From an uncultured Pseudomonadales bacterium (lineage in GTDB: Bacteria; Pseudomonadota; Gammaproteobacteria; Pseudomonadales; Azotimanducaceae): a stretch of DNA of 64,000 nucleotides. Position numbers and translations under genes: made by a program. Position 1 is the stretch's first letter, and every line of letters starts with the position of its first letter. The stretch is from NCBI GenBank assembly GCA_958295875.1, contig OY282379.1, forward strand, positions 186,001 to 250,000, written 5' to 3'. Below the pieces are notes generated by a model. It was not told the DNA's origin. It did no database searches and saw only the letters and a list, made by a program, of their open reading frames with translations. Positions 24,941 through 34,008 of the stretch are shown in pieces.

Positions 24941-25617
24941 GCCGCCGCCTCCACTAACTTGCCCTTGTCCAAGTGCAGCACATGCTTCGCGTGGTCTGCC
25001 GCTTTCGGATCATGCGTCACCATGACGATGGTTTTGCCGTGCTCCGCGTTCAGGATGCCGAGCAGTTCCAAGATCTCCTCTGCGGTGTCACGGTCCAAGT
25101 CTCCCGTGGGTTCGTCGCACACCAAGAGCGTCGGGTCTGCGACGATGGCGCGGGCGATGGCGACGCGTTGCTGCTGCCCGCCGGAGAGCTCGCCCGGACG
25201 ATGCCCAGCGCGGTCTCCCAATCCGACAATCTCCAGCGCCGTGGCCGCGCTCTTGCTGCGCTGTTTGCCCGACAGGCGCGTCAGCAGCAGCGGCAGTTCC
25301 ACGTTGCGCCGCGCCGTCAACACCGGCAACAGGTTGTAGAACTGAAACACGAAGCCGACGTTGCGCGAGCGCCACTGCGCCAATTCCTTGCCAGACATGC
25401 CCTCCAAAGCGTGCCCACCCACCACCACCGAGCCGGCGGTGGGCTTGTCGATGCCGGCCACGAGGTTCAGCAGGGTTGTCTTGCCGGAACCGGAAGGGCC
25501 CATGAGCGCGAGGTAGTCGCCACCGTCGATGTCGAGGGTGATGCCTTGCAGCACATCCACCGTCTCGCGGCCCTTCTTGTAGCTCTTCTCGATGCCGCGC
25601 AATTCCACCATCGCCAT
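24937..25617 (-). CDS. ABC transporter ATP-binding protein (LolD/MacB type)
   Basis: The 226-aa ATPase has Walker A GPSGSGKTT (~39-47), Q-loop VFQFYNLLPVLTA, signature LSGGQQQRVAIARAI, Walker B LLVCDEPTGDLD and switch MVTHD. The 'PTGDLD' D-loop and overall length fit the LolD/MacB/FtsE subfamily that drives FtsX-like permeases. It lies between the adaptor gene (14 bp upstream) and the permeases. Confidence 0.92.
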   Translation of the reverse strand: MAMVELRGIEKSYKKGRETVDVLQGITLDIDGGDYLALMGPSGSGKTTLLNLVAGIDKPTAGSVVVGGHALEGMSGKELAQWRSRNVGFVFQFYNLLPVLTARRNVELPLLLTRLSGKQRSKSAATALEIVGLGDRAGHRPGELSGGQQQRVAIARAIVADPTLLVCDEPTGDLDRDTAEEILELLGILNAEHGKTIVMVTHDPKAADHAKHVLHLDKGKLVEAAA

Positions 25618-25631
25618 GTATGCAGCACTCC

Positions 25632-26870
25632 TTAGTTCACGAGACTCACACGGTCGCCCTCGCCAAGATCGGCGGCGACGAAATCCGCCGCGGAGGCGAC
25701 GATGCGCTCGCCGCCGTCCAGCCCAGCGAGGACCACCCTGCGGGAACCTTGCGGCTGGCCCAGCGACACCACCCGGCGCGCGACGCGATCATCCCGCACC
25801 ACCCAGACATGGGCGCCATCACCTTCCCCGGCGACTGCCGCACCGGGCACCAGCACACCGCTGGGCGCGGCTGCCGGCCGCTCCGCGCGGCTCTCCAAGA
25901 ACGCCACCTTCACGCCCATGTCCGGCAACACCCGCTCATCGCGCTCGATGAAGCGAATGCGCACGCGTACCGTCGCCTTGTTGCGATCCGCAGTGGGGAT
26001 GATGGCGATGACGCTGGCCGGCATCTGCACATCGGGGTAGGCGTTCAAGGCGATGGTGGCGGGTTGGTCTGGGTAAACGCGATTGATGTATGCCTCGTTC
26101 ACGTCCACCTCCACTTCCAGCGACTCCATGTCCACGATGGTGCAGACGCCGGTGCGCGTGAAGCCGCCGCCGGCCGATATCGGCGAAATCATCTCGCCCG
26201 GCTGCGCGGCCTTGGCGATCACGACGCCGCCAAACGGCGCCCGAATCTGCATGTCTTCCAAAAGCTGGCGCTGCACATCCATGTTGCGCTCGGCCACGCC
26301 GAGTTCCTGCTCAACGCGGGCAATGCGCGCCTGCAACGCCTCCACCGAGAGGGCGTCACGGTCTTTGTCCGCTTGGCTGGCGAGGCGCCGCTCGGCCAGT
26401 TCGCGGGTGCGGTTGAAATCCAGCTCCGCCTGCTTGAGTTGCACCCGCGCCTCATCCAAGCCCGCCACCGCGGCGCGGTGCTGGGCTTGGGCGAGCTCCA
26501 ATTGCACTTGGTGGATGGCGTCGTCCAACTGCGCGAGCAGTTGGCCCGGCACCACCGTCATGCCCTCTTCGACCATCACGTCCTGCACCTTGCCGGTGAC
26601 CTTGGCGCTCACCGTGGCTTGGCGACGCGCAACCACATAGCCAGTGGCGTCGAGCACGCTGTCTCCGGTTGGCGGCAGCACCGCCTGTGCCACGATGGTG
26701 CGCACGGCCGGCGGCGCCGCGGCGGTGGGAAAACCGATGTACAGCAACGTGAATGCGATGCCGGCCGCCACCGCGATGGCGGCAAACCACTTGATGGGGC
26801 GGCTGGAAGCAGTGGCTTCGCGCGCCTCCCGGTTCAGCGTGAGCTCCGAAAGGAGCGCCTTTTTGTCCAC
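25632..26870 (-). CDS. Periplasmic adaptor (HlyD/MacA-like membrane fusion protein)
   Basis: The 412-aa protein has an N-terminal membrane anchor (WFAAIAVAAGIAFTLLYIGF, ~28-47) and then the membrane-fusion layout. A lipoyl half-motif (GKVQDVMVEEGMTVVPGQ) is followed by a coiled-coil hairpin (~115-200), the second lipoyl half (IRAPFGGVVIAKAAQPGEM), and beta-barrel and membrane-proximal domains. It should link the inner-membrane ABC permeases to an outer-membrane channel, which is not encoded here. First gene of a four-gene minus-strand operon. An IS481 element sits about 100 bp upstream of its start. Confidence 0.88.
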   Translation of the reverse strand: MDKKALLSELTLNREAREATASSRPIKWFAAIAVAAGIAFTLLYIGFPTAAAPPAVRTIVAQAVLPPTGDSVLDATGYVVARRQATVSAKVTGKVQDVMVEEGMTVVPGQLLAQLDDAIHQVQLELAQAQHRAAVAGLDEARVQLKQAELDFNRTRELAERRLASQADKDRDALSVEALQARIARVEQELGVAERNMDVQRQLLEDMQIRAPFGGVVIAKAAQPGEMISPISAGGGFTRTGVCTIVDMESLEVEVDVNEAYINRVYPDQPATIALNAYPDVQMPASVIAIIPTADRNKATVRVRIRFIERDERVLPDMGVKVAFLESRAERPAAAPSGVLVPGAAVAGEGDGAHVWVVRDDRVARRVVSLGQPQGSRRVVLAGLDGGERIVASAADFVAADLGEGDRVSLVN

Positions 26871-26973
26871 GCGGCGAGTTTAGCAAGGGCGGATGCCCCA
26901 TGCTTACACCGCGGCACGGCGTTGCAGCGGCGCACACATCGGCATTGCACTGGCGCCGGATGCCGGCGCACCC

Positions 26974-27000
26974 TGTGGGGGATCAGCGACCTTCTGGACA
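26974..27000 (+). repeat. Left terminal inverted repeat of the IS481 element
   Basis: Begins TGTGGGGGATCAGCGAC and ends CTTCTGGACA. Matches the right end after a one-base insertion (GCGACC here, GCACC there). Confidence 0.75.
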
Positions 27001-27007
27001 TTTGTGG

Positions 27008-28012
27008 TCAGGCAGCCGCCTCGATCATCCTAGCGAACTCGGCGGGGGTTTTCATGCCGAGGGAGCGGTGCCTGCGCCGGTTGTTGTAGTAGTCGAGGTA
27101 GGCGGCGAGCGCTTCGTTCATGGCGGCGCAAGTGAGCTCTCCCCGGTACTGGCTCCAGCACTCGGCGCGCGCTGTGCGGTTGGCGCGCTCGACGATGCCG
27201 TTGAGCTGCGGCGAGCGCGGCGGCAGCACCAGCAGCGGCAGGCCCAGCGCCCTGCACTCCTCCTCGAAGGCGGCCATGAACTCCGAGCCGCCGTCCACCT
27301 GCACGGCGCGGACGTCGAGCTCGCGGACGGCCTCGCGCAGGAACGCCCTTGCGACGCCCGCCGTGGCGCGGGAGTAGACCTTGGCCCACTGCAGCCGCGT
27401 GCGCGGGCACACGGCGCGGAACTCCTTGTGTGCCACGCCGTCGATGCGCACGGTCATGTGGTCGAACTGCACGCCGAAGTGCCTGTCGCGCGGCTTCCAC
27501 CGGCGCGCATGCGCGCCGGTGAAGTCGCGCCGCCGCTTCGCGGCGGCGCGCCCCTCGCAGAACGAGCACGGCCGCACCCGCCCCCGCTCCACCGCCCAGC
27601 GCAGGATGCGCCCCACCGTCGCCTCGCTCAGCGCGCGATCCGGCCAGCGCTCCGCCAAGTCCAGCGCGATCCTCGCCTTCCCCGCCCACGGCGTCTCGCG
27701 GCGGATGCGCACCACCCGCCTGGCGTCCGCCATCGTCCACCGCCGCCCCGGATGGCTGCGCGGCCGGCTGCTGCGCGGAGCCAGCCCCGCCACGCCGCCG
27801 TCTTCCAGGCGCCGCCGCCACGCGTAGTAGGTCGCACGCGAGACGCCGAACGCCCTGCACGCCGCAGCCGCGGAGAGGTCGCTTCGCACCAGCTCGATCC
27901 CTTCCAGGATCCGCAGCCGCCGCAGCGCTTCCGGGTCGTCCGTCCCGTCCACCCGCAGCCTCAGGTAGAACGCCCTGTCTTGTGCCAACATCCGCATCGT
28001 TCGGTCTCCCAT
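27008..28012 (-). CDS. IS481-family transposase
   Basis: The 334-aa protein has an N-terminal helix-turn-helix (AAACRAFGVSRATYYAWRR, ~50-68) and an rve integrase core with the catalytic triad: QFDHMTVRIDG (first Asp), VQVDGGSEFMAAF (second Asp) and NGIVERANRTARAE (Glu). The end reads LDYYNNRRRHRSLGMKTPAEF, the standard IS481/IS3-type tail. The frame is intact, so the element may be active. ATG at 28012 (MGDRTMRML) follows a terminator-like hairpin that would shield it from outside transcription. Confidence 0.92.
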   Translation of the reverse strand: MGDRTMRMLAQDRAFYLRLRVDGTDDPEALRRLRILEGIELVRSDLSAAAACRAFGVSRATYYAWRRRLEDGGVAGLAPRSSRPRSHPGRRWTMADARRVVRIRRETPWAGKARIALDLAERWPDRALSEATVGRILRWAVERGRVRPCSFCEGRAAAKRRRDFTGAHARRWKPRDRHFGVQFDHMTVRIDGVAHKEFRAVCPRTRLQWAKVYSRATAGVARAFLREAVRELDVRAVQVDGGSEFMAAFEEECRALGLPLLVLPPRSPQLNGIVERANRTARAECWSQYRGELTCAAMNEALAAYLDYYNNRRRHRSLGMKTPAEFARMIEAAA

Positions 28013-28042
28013 GTTGCTTCACAACTCATAGGCTACCGAACC

Positions 28043-28074
28043 GTCGCCCCCAACGGCCTTCCGTTGGGGGCGAC
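28043..28074. terminator. Perfect 14-bp hairpin inside the IS481 right end
   Basis: GTCGCCCCCAACGG (28043-28056), loop CCTT, and CCGTTGGGGGCGAC (28061-28074) form a perfect stem. It lies between the right inverted repeat and the transposase start. No T run follows on either side. It could block read-through transcription, hide the ribosome binding site, or act in transposition. Confidence 0.5.
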
Positions 28075-28102
28075 TGTCCAGAAGGTGCTGATCCCTTTCA
28101 CA
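28075..28102 (-). repeat. Right terminal inverted repeat of the IS481 element
   Basis: Read inward on the minus strand it starts TGTGAAAGGGATCAGCACC and ends TTCTGGACA, mirroring the left end. Confidence 0.75.
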
Positions 28103-28188
28103 CCCATGCACGCGACGCTTTGAGCGCCTATTCTTGCGCCCTTGCGTCGTATCTGGGGTGCAACCGATGCAATTCATGGACGACCAAC

Positions 28189-28287
28189 ATGGCACAGACC
28201 AAGAAGCGCGGTCGTGGAGCACCCAAGCAGCACAAGGACTCGCGGAATCGCCGACACAACGCCAGAGCCGGTCGCCAAGAGCGCTGA
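28189..28287 (+). CDS. Possible very small basic protein (32 aa)
   Basis: The frame MAQTKKRGRGAPKQHKDSRN followed by RRHNARAGRQER is highly basic, with 14 Arg/Lys among 32 residues, resembling small nucleic-acid- or ribosome-associated peptides. It ends two bases before an in-frame GTG (28289) of the following glycosyltransferase. No strong ribosome binding site is seen and no family is recognised. It may instead be part of a leader or a chance frame in high-GC DNA. Confidence 0.3.
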   Translation: MAQTKKRGRGAPKQHKDSRNRRHNARAGRQER

Positions 28288-28315
28288 TGTGAGCCGAGGC
28301 ACCGCCTGGTACGCG

Positions 28316-30283
28316 ATGAGTGTGCGCGCCGCGACCCGGCGTTTCGCCGAATCCCACCGAGACGGCAAGACGCTGCTTTACTACGCCGCTTGCGTCGGCT
28401 TGCTCATCGTCGCGGCTGGGCTGCGCTTCCCGGACCTTGATGAGAGGTCCATACGGTCTGACGAAGTGATGTTCGCCCGCGTCTCGTTAGGCCCGCTCTC
28501 GGAAATCATCCCCCGTTCCCGAGACCAATCCGCTCCGGTCCTGTACTACTTGGTGCTGCACGCGGTGCAGAGAGTGGAGAGCTCGGCCTTCAGCATCCGA
28601 GCTGTGTCGGCAGTCGCCAGCGTCCTGACCGTCGTCGCGATGCTCTTCCTGCTGCCCCGCGTCGGGGTCGCCCGGGGCGCCGCGTTCCTAGCGGCACTGC
28701 TCGCCACGCTTTCCGTCGAAGCAATCTGGCACGCGAGGGATTCGCGGGAGTACTCAGCCGACGCGCTGTTGGCGCTGCTCATGGTGGTCGGGCTGCTGCG
28801 ATATCTACGGGATGGCAAGAAGGTCCTGCTCGGCGCGTGCCTGCTCGTAGCGCCGTTGCTGCAGTATGGCTTGGTGCTGTTCGGCGTCGCGGTCATCGCC
28901 ACCGCCACCGTCGCGCCGCGCGCGTCCGCGACGCCGGCAAAGGAGCGCCTCCCGCGCCGGATTGGGGCTTGGCTGAAACGACGCTTGGACCTGGCCGCGC
29001 CCTGCGGGTTCTTCCTCGGCGGGAGCATCGTCAGCTACTTGGTGACTTTGCGCCATCAATGGCAGGAAGGGGGATTTGGCTCCGGGGAGGGAGGGGGGTT
29101 GAGGTATCTGTCGAGGTTCTACTTCCAAGGAGAGTTCGACGCGCGCTCGATCTTCGAGTTCTCGATTGACGGCGTTTGGAGCTTGCTGACGTATCACCTG
29201 CCGGCGGTCGTCGCGACGGCGGGGCTGGCCTCATTTGCGATCGTCCTGGCCGCAGCATCCTTGCGAACAAGCCAAGGCGCACCGCAGGCCCGCGCCATCT
29301 TGGTTCTGTTTTCCTTCTGCATCGCCATTTCCGTCGCCGCCGCCGTGCTGGGGCTGTATCCGCTTGGAGGCACTCGCCAAGCCACTTATCTGGGGCCGAT
29401 CGTCTTTCTGGCGGTGGGCGTCGCGTTCCATTGGGCGGCCGATTGCCTGTCCGCGCCCGCGGGTCGGCGATGGACGATGCTCGCCCTCACCGGCGGGACG
29501 GCGCTTGTCGGGGTTAGCGATACGCGGGAGAACTCTGCGTACCTGATGCTTGAAGCCACGCAACCCGTGCTCGCCGTGTTGAAGGAACGGGTGCGCAAAG
29601 AGGACATGGTCTATGCCGGCTGGCCGGCAGCCCTGAACATCCCGTTCCATCTGCCTGAAGAGGAAAGGCCGGCCAACTACCACTATGGAACCACCGGCTG
29701 GTGCCGGCCATCTCCGAACGCTTGCCTTCGCGAGATGGCCGACTGGGCCCAGTGGTCCGGCCTCGCGAACGGCAGAATCTGGTTTGTCGTTCGGCACGGA
29801 ACGAGAAAGTGGAAAAGCAACCCGTTTGGGGTTCCGGCGGAGGAGATCATCGCTCGCGGCAGGCCCAGCCTCTATCTGTTTGCAGACGCGGAAGCCTTGA
29901 TGGACCGCCACGCCAGCGGCATGGCGCAGGACGTTGAGGCGATCTTGACTGGCAAGCCGCTCATCCGCTCCACCTTCGACGTGCATCTCAACGAGCGCAC
30001 ATTGATCTACTTCAAGGAGCCGTGCGGCGCCGAGGACGTGCGGGACACGTTCTTCTTGCAGATTGACCCGGTGGATCCGAGCGACCTGCCCGAAGGCCAC
30101 AGGCGGCGCGGCCACCACGACCTCTACTTCCACTTCAACGACCGCGGCGGGCGTTGGCTGCGGTCCGCCGAGCGGTGCGCCGCCCTGCGCGAGCTTCCTA
30201 GCTACGACATCGCCGGCATCCGCACGGGCCAGTTCAACGACGCCGGCCGCCTCTGGGAAGGCGAGGCGCGCTTCGATGAATAG
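28316..30283 (+). CDS. GT39/PMT-like membrane glycosyltransferase with one copy of the shared C-terminal domain
   Basis: The 655-aa protein has about ten membrane helices (residues ~20-440) with a GT-C-type early loop (FPDLDERSIRSDEVMFARVSLG containing the Asp-Glu region) and HARDSREYSADALLALLMV. Residues ~560-655 are a soluble domain (FDVHLNERTLIYFKEPC to IAGIRTGQ...LWEGEARF). It matches the tandem C-terminal units of the GT39-like protein at 10983-13631. ATG at 28316 precedes the first helix; a GTG at 28289 is an alternative. The substrate is unknown, but the lipid-linked sugar donor and periplasmic side are expected from the fold. It begins about 210 bp after the IS481 end. Confidence 0.65.
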   Translation: MSVRAATRRFAESHRDGKTLLYYAACVGLLIVAAGLRFPDLDERSIRSDEVMFARVSLGPLSEIIPRSRDQSAPVLYYLVLHAVQRVESSAFSIRAVSAVASVLTVVAMLFLLPRVGVARGAAFLAALLATLSVEAIWHARDSREYSADALLALLMVVGLLRYLRDGKKVLLGACLLVAPLLQYGLVLFGVAVIATATVAPRASATPAKERLPRRIGAWLKRRLDLAAPCGFFLGGSIVSYLVTLRHQWQEGGFGSGEGGGLRYLSRFYFQGEFDARSIFEFSIDGVWSLLTYHLPAVVATAGLASFAIVLAAASLRTSQGAPQARAILVLFSFCIAISVAAAVLGLYPLGGTRQATYLGPIVFLAVGVAFHWAADCLSAPAGRRWTMLALTGGTALVGVSDTRENSAYLMLEATQPVLAVLKERVRKEDMVYAGWPAALNIPFHLPEEERPANYHYGTTGWCRPSPNACLREMADWAQWSGLANGRIWFVVRHGTRKWKSNPFGVPAEEIIARGRPSLYLFADAEALMDRHASGMAQDVEAILTGKPLIRSTFDVHLNERTLIYFKEPCGAEDVRDTFFLQIDPVDPSDLPEGHRRRGHHDLYFHFNDRGGRWLRSAERCAALRELPSYDIAGIRTGQFNDAGRLWEGEARFDE

Positions 30284-30443
30284 CCAGGCAGTAGGCTCAT
30301 GGCAGGGCCAAGATTGCTCGGCGCAGCCGGTGGCCCATCAGGTTGCGCGGGGGTCAGCATCTCACCGGCGCCAGCGCACCGCTTCCCGACCGCCGCGTTT
30401 CCGTGCCAGAATCCCGCGCATCCTTGCGGCTTGACGCAACAGC

Positions 30444-31640
30444 GTGTCTGAGCGCACCGCCCGAGTCTTCCAAAGCATCGCCGACATTCCCGCCGATGCG
30501 TGGAACCGGTGCGCGCACCCCAGCGGGCCGGAAGCGGACTACAACCCGTTCCTGGACCACCGCTTCCTCGCCGCGCTGGAAGCGAGCGGCAGCGCCTGCC
30601 CGGAAACCGGCTGGCACCCCTTTCACCTGTTCCTTTCCGAAGGCGAGGAACCCATCGGCGCCGTGCCGATGTATCTGAAATCCCACTCGCGCGGCGAGTA
30701 TGTGTTCGATGCTGGTTGGGCGGCTGCGTTGGAACGCGCCGGCGGCCGCTACTACCCGAAACTGCAGGCGAGCGTGCCTTTCACGCCGGCCACGGGGCCG
30801 CGCCTGCTCGCCGCGCAGCGCGCCGACGAGGAGGCGGAGGCGCAACTGCTCGGCGCCGCGGTGGAAGTGGCGAGCCAAACCGGCGTCAGTTCCCTGCACT
30901 TCACGTTCATGCCAGAGGGGCAGTGGCGGCGCGCCGGCCAGGCGGGGCTGCTGCAGCGCATCGACACCCAGTTCCATTGGGAGAACCCCGGCTACGCAAC
31001 ATTCGAAGACTTTCTGGCAGCGCTCTCCGCCAAGAAACGCAAGAACGTCCGCCGCGAACGGCGCGAAGCCACCACGCACGACATCCAAGTGGAGTGGCTG
31101 ACGGGTTCAGACTTGGCTGAACGCCACTGGGACAGCTTCTATGCGTTCTATCGGGACACCAGCGCCCGCAAGTGGGGCGCGCCGTACCTCACCCGGCGCT
31201 TCTTCAGCCTGCTCAGCGAAACCATGCCGGAGCGCGTGCTGCTCATTCTGGCGAGCCGGGGCGGGCGCCACATCGCCGGCGCGCTGAACTTCATCGGCTC
31301 GGGCACGCTGTTTGGGCGCAATTGGGGATGCATTGAAGACCATCGCTTCCTGCACTTCGAGTTGTGCTACTACCAAGCCATGGACTTCGCCATCGCGCAT
31401 GGCTTGCAGCGGGTGGAGGCCGGCGCCCAAGGGCCGCACAAGATCGCCAGAGGCTACCTGCCGCAGACCACGTACTCGGCGCACTGGGTGCGCGACGAAG
31501 GCTTCCGCGATGCGGTGCGCCGGTACCTCGCGCAAGAGCGCAGCCATGTGTCGCAGGACATGGAGTGGATTGCCGACCACGCGCCATTTCGCAAGGCCGA
31601 CGCCGCCGCCGCGCCGCCAAGCCCGCAAGAGGCCGGCTGA
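30444..31640 (+). CDS. COG3146-type GNAT-fold acyltransferase (FemAB-like)
   Basis: The 398-aa protein matches the DUF482/COG3146 family: NPFLDHRFLAALEASGSACP near the start, HLFLSEGEEPIGAVPMYLKSHS, FLAALSAKKRKNVRRERREA, and near the end RVEAGAQGPHKIARGYLP, then YSAHWV. These proteins adopt a double GNAT fold related to FemX peptidyltransferases and have been listed as peptidoglycan-related, though the substrate is unproven. Translation starts at GTG 30444; no ATG fits. Convergent with the DUF3014 gene, with a weak hairpin (GCGGGC/GCCCGC, 31655-31676) between the stops. Confidence 0.85.
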   Translation: MSERTARVFQSIADIPADAWNRCAHPSGPEADYNPFLDHRFLAALEASGSACPETGWHPFHLFLSEGEEPIGAVPMYLKSHSRGEYVFDAGWAAALERAGGRYYPKLQASVPFTPATGPRLLAAQRADEEAEAQLLGAAVEVASQTGVSSLHFTFMPEGQWRRAGQAGLLQRIDTQFHWENPGYATFEDFLAALSAKKRKNVRRERREATTHDIQVEWLTGSDLAERHWDSFYAFYRDTSARKWGAPYLTRRFFSLLSETMPERVLLILASRGGRHIAGALNFIGSGTLFGRNWGCIEDHRFLHFELCYYQAMDFAIAHGLQRVEAGAQGPHKIARGYLPQTTYSAHWVRDEGFRDAVRRYLAQERSHVSQDMEWIADHAPFRKADAAAAPPSPQEAG

Positions 31641-31690
31641 CCTGTTTCTAGCTCGCGGGCAAGCCCCCTAGCCCGCCGCCAAGCGACGGC

Positions 31691-32605
31691 TCATGCCGCG
31701 GGGCACGGCGCCGGCGCAGCAAGGGCCGCCCGCACTTGCCGCGCATAGTCCTGCAGGCGCGCCAAGTTGGCGGGGCCCATGCGCAGGAGCTGTTTCTGGA
31801 GCGGCGGCAGCGCTTCCAAGGCCGGGTCTGCGTACTCGTACAGGGCCTTGGGCCGCGCCAGCGCGACGCGGCCCGGCGGCATCGGCGTGGCCTCCACTTG
31901 GGCGAGCGCGGCCTCGATGTGGCCGTCGGCGCCCTGCGCCGCAACGCCCAACTCCGTCAGCGCGGCCACCAACAGTGGCTCGAACCTGCGCACCAGCGCC
32001 GCGGCGCGTTCCGGCGCCAAGCAAGTGAGCACATCCGTCGCGCGGTTGTAACGGTGATAGGAGGCCGGATCGACATAGACGCCGCCCTCGCGTTGCATCA
32101 CTCTGAACGGCGACTGCAGGGCCATGAACGCCACATGCCGGCGTGGCACGCCGCCCGTCTTGGCGTTCTCCAGCAGCACTGAGGCGCGACGCGCCAGATC
32201 CGAGGCTTCCAGCCACATCGGCGCCAGCGCACCCACGCAGGTGAGACGCTCGCGCACAAAGCCATCGCTCTCGTCGAGGGGTGGTGGCGGTTGCGGCGGC
32301 GGCCTTGGGCACACAGGGTCGCCAGACTGCTCCGCTTCCGCAACGTTGGCGGGTGCGACCGGCGGCGCATCCTCCGTCACCGACGTTGTGCGCGGCGCGA
32401 CGGTTCGACGCAATGGCAGTGCCTCTTCCTGCGCATCTTCCACCAACGCAGCAGGTTCGGGCGCTACATCCCGGCTAGTCCACCACACCATGCCGCACAG
32501 CCCAGCCAACACGATCAGGCCGCCAGCGATGATCGCGTTGCGCTGCATCGCCCCGCCGCGCGGAGTTCGCCGGCCGTAACGGGGCGGCGGCGAATCCGCT
32601 ATCAT
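31691..32605 (-). CDS. DUF3014 family membrane-anchored protein
   Basis: The 304-aa protein has a single N-terminal helix ([19 protein letters not shown]), a Pro/Glu-rich linker and a conserved globular part ([57 protein letters not shown]), typical of DUF3014. The family is found mainly in Gammaproteobacteria and lacks a known role. It is probably anchored in the inner membrane with the domain in the periplasm. ATG at 32605 is chosen because AAGGA lies seven bases upstream; a GTG at 32623 would add six residues. Divergent from asnS with only about 29 bp between starts. Confidence 0.8.
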   Translation of the reverse strand: MIADSPPPRYGRRTPRGGAMQRNAIIAGGLIVLAGLCGMVWWTSRDVAPEPAALVEDAQEEALPLRRTVAPRTTSVTEDAPPVAPANVAEAEQSGDPVCPRPPPQPPPPLDESDGFVRERLTCVGALAPMWLEASDLARRASVLLENAKTGGVPRRHVAFMALQSPFRVMQREGGVYVDPASYHRYNRATDVLTCLAPERAAALVRRFEPLLVAALTELGVAAQGADGHIEAALAQVEATPMPPGRVALARPKALYEYADPALEALPPLQKQLLRMGPANLARLQDYARQVRAALAAPAPCPAA

Positions 32606-32634
32606 CGCCTGTTCCTTATCCACTTGGATTACGG

Positions 32635-34008
32635 TTGCAAACCACGCCGATCAAAGCCGTCCTGAAGCATGAGGCGGAGGTCGGCGCCGTCTTGCGCGTA
32701 AACGGTTGGGTACGCTCAAGGCGCACATCCCAAGGCGGCTTCTCCTTCATCGACCTGCACGATGGCTCCTGCTTCGACGGCATCCAAGCCGTCGCGGACG
32801 CCGCACTGCCGAACTACGAAGAAATCACCCAGCTCTGCGCCGGCTGCGCTGCGCAAGTGACCGGCCTGTTGGTCGATGCCGCTGGGCGCCGCCAAGATCG
32901 GGAAATCCAAGCTCAGGAAGTGGTCGTCATCGGCTGGGTGACAGACCCCGAGTCTTACCCCATCGCCAAGAAGCGCCACACGTTCGAGTACTTGCGCGGC
33001 GTCGCCCATCTGCGGCCACGCACCAACACGTTCGGCGCCATCGCCCGAACGCGCGCGGCGCTGGCCGCGGCGATGCACAGCTACTTCGCCGAGCGCGGCT
33101 TCCTGTGGGTGAACACGCCCATCATCACCGCCAATGACTGCGAGGGCGCCGGCGACCTGTTTCGGGTGAGCGTCCTCGACCAAGCGCGCCGGGCCGGCTG
33201 CTATGAGCAGGATTTCTTCGGCCAAGAGACGTGGCTCACCGTTTCCGGCCAACTGAACGTCGAAGCGTATGCCTTGGCGCTCGGCAAGGTGTACACCTTC
33301 GGCCCCACGTTCCGCGCCGAGAACTCCAACACCAGCCGCCATCTGGCCGAGTTCTGGATGGTGGAGCCGGAGGTCGCCTTCGCGGACTTGAACGACAACG
33401 CCATCCTCGCGGAGGACTTTCTGAAGGCGGTGCTGCAAGCGCTCTTGGAGCGCTGCCCGGACGACATGGCGTTTTTCGCCCAGCGCATCGACCGCGGCGT
33501 CATCGAGCGGCTCGAGCGCATCATCGCCACGCCATTCGAGCGCCTCTCCTACACGGACGCCGTGGCCATCTTGGAACGCTCCGGCGAGGGCTTCGAGTTT
33601 CCCGTTCGCTGGGGGCTGGACTTGCAGTCCGAACATGAACGGTATCTTACCGAAAAGCATGTTGGCGGCCCGGTGGTGGTGGTGGACTACCCGAAGGACA
33701 TCAAGGCCTTCTACATGCGCGTGAACGACGACGACCGCACCGTCGCCGCAATGGATGTGCTGGTGCCGGGGGTGGGCGAGATCATCGGCGGCAGCCAGCG
33801 CGAAGAGCGGTTGGATGTGCTGGATGCGCGGCTGCCGGCGGACGCTGCCGAGAGCCTGTGGTGGTATCGAGACCTGCGGCGTTACGGCACCGTGCCCCAC
33901 GCCGGATTCGGCTTGGGCTTGGAGCGGCTGGTGCTCTACGCCACCGGCATGGAGAACATCCGCGACGCCATCCCGTTCCCCAGAACGCCGCGCAACGCCA
34001 GTTTCTGA
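32635..34008 (+). CDS. asnS: Asparaginyl-tRNA synthetase
   Basis: The 457-aa class II synthetase charges tRNA-Asn. It has an N-terminal OB-fold anticodon-binding domain ([20 protein letters not shown]) and class II motifs: [21 protein letters not shown] (motif 1 region), [20 protein letters not shown] (motif 2) and [29 protein letters not shown] (motif 3). The length fits bacterial AsnRS (about 465). No ATG fits the N-terminus; TTG at 32635 is the only suitable start. The promoter would overlap the start of the divergent DUF3014 gene. The stop overlaps the next ABC exporter gene by one base, so the two may be coupled. Confidence 0.95.
   Translation: MQTTPIKAVLKHEAEVGAVLRVNGWVRSRRTSQGGFSFIDLHDGSCFDGIQAVADAALPNYEEITQLCAGCAAQVTGLLVDAAGRRQDREIQAQEVVVIGWVTDPESYPIAKKRHTFEYLRGVAHLRPRTNTFGAIARTRAALAAAMHSYFAERGFLWVNTPIITANDCEGAGDLFRVSVLDQARRAGCYEQDFFGQETWLTVSGQLNVEAYALALGKVYTFGPTFRAENSNTSRHLAEFWMVEPEVAFADLNDNAILAEDFLKAVLQALLERCPDDMAFFAQRIDRGVIERLERIIATPFERLSYTDAVAILERSGEGFEFPVRWGLDLQSEHERYLTEKHVGGPVVVVDYPKDIKAFYMRVNDDDRTVAAMDVLVPGVGEIIGGSQREERLDVLDARLPADAAESLWWYRDLRRYGTVPHAGFGLGLERLVLYATGMENIRDAIPFPRTPRNASF

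Larger units (their letters stand above)
26974..28102 (-). mobile_element. IS481-family insertion sequence
   Basis: An element of about 1.13 kb with one transposase gene and matching ends. The left end starts TGTG at 26974 and the right end, read inward from 28102, also starts TGTG. Both share GGGATCAGC followed by ACCTTCTGGACA, with a one-base difference in the middle. Both flanks begin with CCC, a possible short target duplication. A perfect 14-bp hairpin lies just inside the right end. The element sits between the ABC exporter operon and a glycosyltransferase gene. Confidence 0.85.
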
